Shown: positions 61,279 through 64,000 of the stretch, one piece after another
Position numbering within the stretch: the first letter of the stretch is position 1
Layout: each line of letters opens with the position of its first letter
From: Anoplopoma fimbria
Lineage: Eukaryota > Chordata > Actinopteri > Perciformes > Anoplopomatidae
Assembly (NCBI RefSeq): GCF_027596085.1
Contig: NC_072452.1
Coordinates: 4,646,814 to 4,710,813, forward strand
Length of the DNA: 64,000 bases
Direction of reading: 5' to 3'
Notes under the pieces: model-generated
The model's database searches: none
What the model was told of the DNA's origin: nothing
The model's input: the letters and a program-made list of their open reading frames with translations, nothing else
Translations under genes and position numbers: made by a program

Positions 61279-62512
61279 GAGCTGCAGTCTGTGCAGCCGG
61301 TTCATCCGTATCAAGGCCTCGGCGGCCTGGGTTGCTTTTATTATTTGTTTTTTGCTCTTTAAGTTCAATGTTTTCCCACTAAAGTGCCGACTGCACCTGA
61401 TGACCTGGATATTGCGTCTATGAGACATTGGCGTACCATACGGCCCTTCCAACACTGCGCACAGTGCCGTTCCGTTTGTTACAGTCCCTGCTGTAAACCA
61501 CACCCACCCACTGTTGTTTGGTGAAATGGTTTTTGTCGTTCCACTCAGGTTATATTGCTGATTTTACCATAGCATGACATGTTCTGATCCTCTAATTGCT
61601 GGTTAGTATTCGGATATCATGTCAACCAAAACCTCTGTGACAGCGGGAAAGCCGGCCCCCATTAGCCTCATTTTCATTTTAACTTGGCAGAACGGCCTCC
61701 TGATCAGCAGGCGGGATTTTCTGACATGCTAAGACGGGCGCAATTAGAAGTAATAGAGAGTCGGATCAGAGAGCAGAGAGGGCTGGAGGAAAAAAAAACA
61801 ATCATTCCCTTTTTTCAGCCAAATGGCCCCGGGAGCCCCCAAAAAAAGTCAAGAGAACTCAATGAATCCACAGTGCACTTGTTTTGGGGTTTTTCTATTG
61901 CATCTTAAGATCTGAGATGATTATATAAATTAGAGCAATAACAGAAGCCACCGTGCAGATTGAGACGTGGTTTTTGCACGAAACAAGACGACACAGAGTC
62001 CTCTCTGTTGAACGCCAGCGACGGTTTGAATAGATGTCGGAAAAAGGGAAGTGAGGATTTGTAGAGAGCAGGGAGGTTTGGAAACGAAAATGCACGACGC
62101 GAGGTGGAGAGGTTATTACAAGGGTTCTGTTCCGGTTCTTTTAGGTGCTTCAGTTTGTATAAGTAATGAAACTTTTGGTTTGACCTGTACGTGACATTCA
62201 GAGCTGCAGACTCCACCCATATCGTTTTTGGCAGGCTGGGATGCGGCACCATGGCAGCGGGGGAGATTTTTAAGGAAAAGAGCTAAAACTGGAACCATAT
62301 TCCTGCAGTCTAAATGCAGGTGAAGTTCCTCAGTCCCTCAAAAAGTTCCTGCGGTCAAAAAGGGAAGTGATCCGCCCGACAAGACAAACCCAGTTAGTGT
62401 TGTCTCCTCTCGTGCTCCTTTCTTTTATCACCGACACATTTTACTGTGATTCTTTTTGGCATCATTAACATGTGCACACAAGGACAAAATCTGTTTTGTC
62501 CAACTGATGCAG

Positions 62513-62513
<1 letters not shown>

Positions 62514-62572
<59 letters not shown>
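62514..62572 (+). repeat. CA microsatellite
   Basis: About 29 uninterrupted CA units. Confidence 0.95.
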
Positions 62573-62573
<1 letters not shown>

Positions 62574-62964
62574 TAGGACTAAAGGGTGTATTATGTGTAG
62601 GAGTAGTCACATAGCGGTAGTATGCCTGCAGTAGTTGTGGGGGCTCACAATCCCAGAGTACTGACTTGTTTAGAACAAGTGTGTAAACAACTTAACAGGA
62701 TTCTTTTTCTTTTTCTTTTCTTTTTTTTTAATGAATTACTGATAGTTTACTCTGCCCGTATTTAAAGAAGGCTCGTTCAGATGCTTGTGTCTTAAGAACC
62801 GAAAAGCAAAGAGTGGCTTTTGGTCCCTGAAGAGCGACACACAGTAGTAATTTCAGCTCTTAAACTTGTCAAATAAACATTACTTTATTGGACATTCTTA
62901 GAACTTCATCACCATGAGGACACAATCACTGTGCATGCTCCTCTCGCTCACCATCTAGTCATCA

Positions 62965-62973
62965 CGCACACAC

Positions 62974-63026
<53 letters not shown>
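62965..63026 (+). repeat. CA microsatellite
   Basis: About 30 CA units with one CG interruption; a GT run follows at 63119-63164. Confidence 0.94.
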
Positions 63027-63029
<3 letters not shown>

Positions 63030-63118
63030 CCACACACATAGAGAGACAGGGCGTTTCCCTGTTTGCAGAAGGAACTTCCCTTCTTTGCAAACCACTGCCG
63101 TAGAGTCATCTTTGTGCA

Positions 63119-63164
63119 TGTGTGTGTGTGTGTGCATATGTGTGTGTGTGTGTGTGTGTGTGTG
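63119..63164 (+). repeat. GT microsatellite
   Basis: GT run with a CATA interruption; with the CA run 100 bp upstream it could form a hairpin. Confidence 0.92.
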
Positions 63165-64000
63165 AGAATGTCAAACTCCACTAAAGCTAAGTGCTACGAT
63201 GACTGCTGATGTAACACTGTGCTGCTCTGAGTGGATCTGAAGTAGTTACTGGATTGAATTGTTACTGGCAGACGCTGCAACTTAATTAAACTATTTAGTT
63301 TTGTCAGACCGTAGACCGTGTGTAACTGACATTGATGTTTAAAGCACGGCACGTAAAAAAAAAAACATATCTTGAACATTCATTTGCTAATGAGCTTTTG
63401 AGTCAAGTTTGTGAAAGGTTCAAAAGCATGTCCACTCAGTAAACCTGACTGTGCACACCGAGCGCCTGTAAAAACAGCTGGCTGCAATACAATCAGTGAA
63501 TCACTTACACTTCCTAAAAATCCTTCTGGTTTCATGAGCGTCACTTCCCATTTCTGTGACCCACATATCATCATTCTTATCTTACTCATGCTGACTGATC
63601 TGCTGACCAAAGCGTAATAAAACATCCAAGATTTAGACCAACTGTTTCTTGCGGTTTCAAACAAAAGAACCCGATCCCCGTCGTGGCACAGGCCTTTTGG
63701 AAAGGCTGTATTATGAAAAACAAAAAGAACATTGCCGACCTAAGATATACAAGACGGTTCAGTTTCTTCTCCATCCTTAGAAATGGAGAGTTCAGTTTAC
63801 ACTGTTACACATTGCGGGGGTTTTAGCCGGGGGAAAAAAAAAATAGCAGGGACTCAGAGAGACAGGAAACATCCTCCAACATAGTTTTAGAGGTGGAAGA
63901 GAAAGCAAGTGGGATAGAGACAAAGGGGGGGAGAGGGAGAGGAAGGAGAGAGAGGAAAGTGAGAGAGCGTGAGAGGGCAAAAGGAAGGAAGGCAGAGGTG

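Overview
The window looks like teleost fish nuclear DNA. Its genes are intron-rich vertebrate families. It also carries a typical fish repeat load: Tc1-like and hAT DNA transposons, tRNA-headed SINEs, L1-like and L2/Rex1-like LINEs, a Ty3/Gypsy element and long CA/GT and TA microsatellites. All identifications come from reading translations and junctions by eye; no search was run.

Host genes, all on the + strand: (1) the last coding exon of a HIPK-like kinase (3-389); (2) the last six coding exons of il1rapl2, ending in a TIR-domain tail (5196-9076), with a long 3' UTR holding a GGAT-type minisatellite; (3) a beta-1,3-galactosyltransferase-like gene in four exons (15816-20562), of which the tiny first exon is my proposal; (4) the first two coding exons of a GCK-IV kinase (56137-57665), probably nrk because IL1RAPL2 and NRK are neighbours in human Xq22.3. 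Since il1rapl2 must continue upstream of base 1, the HIPK-like exon probably lies inside an il1rapl2 intron. The rest of the kinase gene lies beyond 64000.

Repeat region 1 (21100-29272): a decayed minus-strand L1-like LINE carries a SINE and a solo LTR (5-bp target duplication). The solo LTR itself contains another fish repeat. The ORF1 part of the LINE holds an 11-unit, 15-bp coding minisatellite. A 5' piece of the LINE, a Tc1-like transposon and a pogo-like short element follow in a row.

Repeat region 2 (30834-50506): a seven-element nest resolved by target duplications. hAT-A (8-bp duplication) contains hAT-B (8 bp), which contains a Ty3/Gypsy element (4 bp). The Gypsy element has a SINE in its 5' LTR (11 bp) and an L2/Rex1-like LINE in pol (6 bp). 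hAT-A also contains hAT-C (8 bp), whose transposase gene is split by hAT-D (8 bp). The Gypsy element has a tRNA-Thr-matching primer site, a TTTAAAC -1 frameshift heptamer with a hairpin 7 nt downstream, and a MYND-like finger at the start of pol that has lost one cysteine.

50515-64000 holds the approach to and first introns of the kinase gene: microsatellites, a ~33-bp satellite, Tc1-type MITEs and a ~390-bp tandem duplication whose junction lies inside a MITE.
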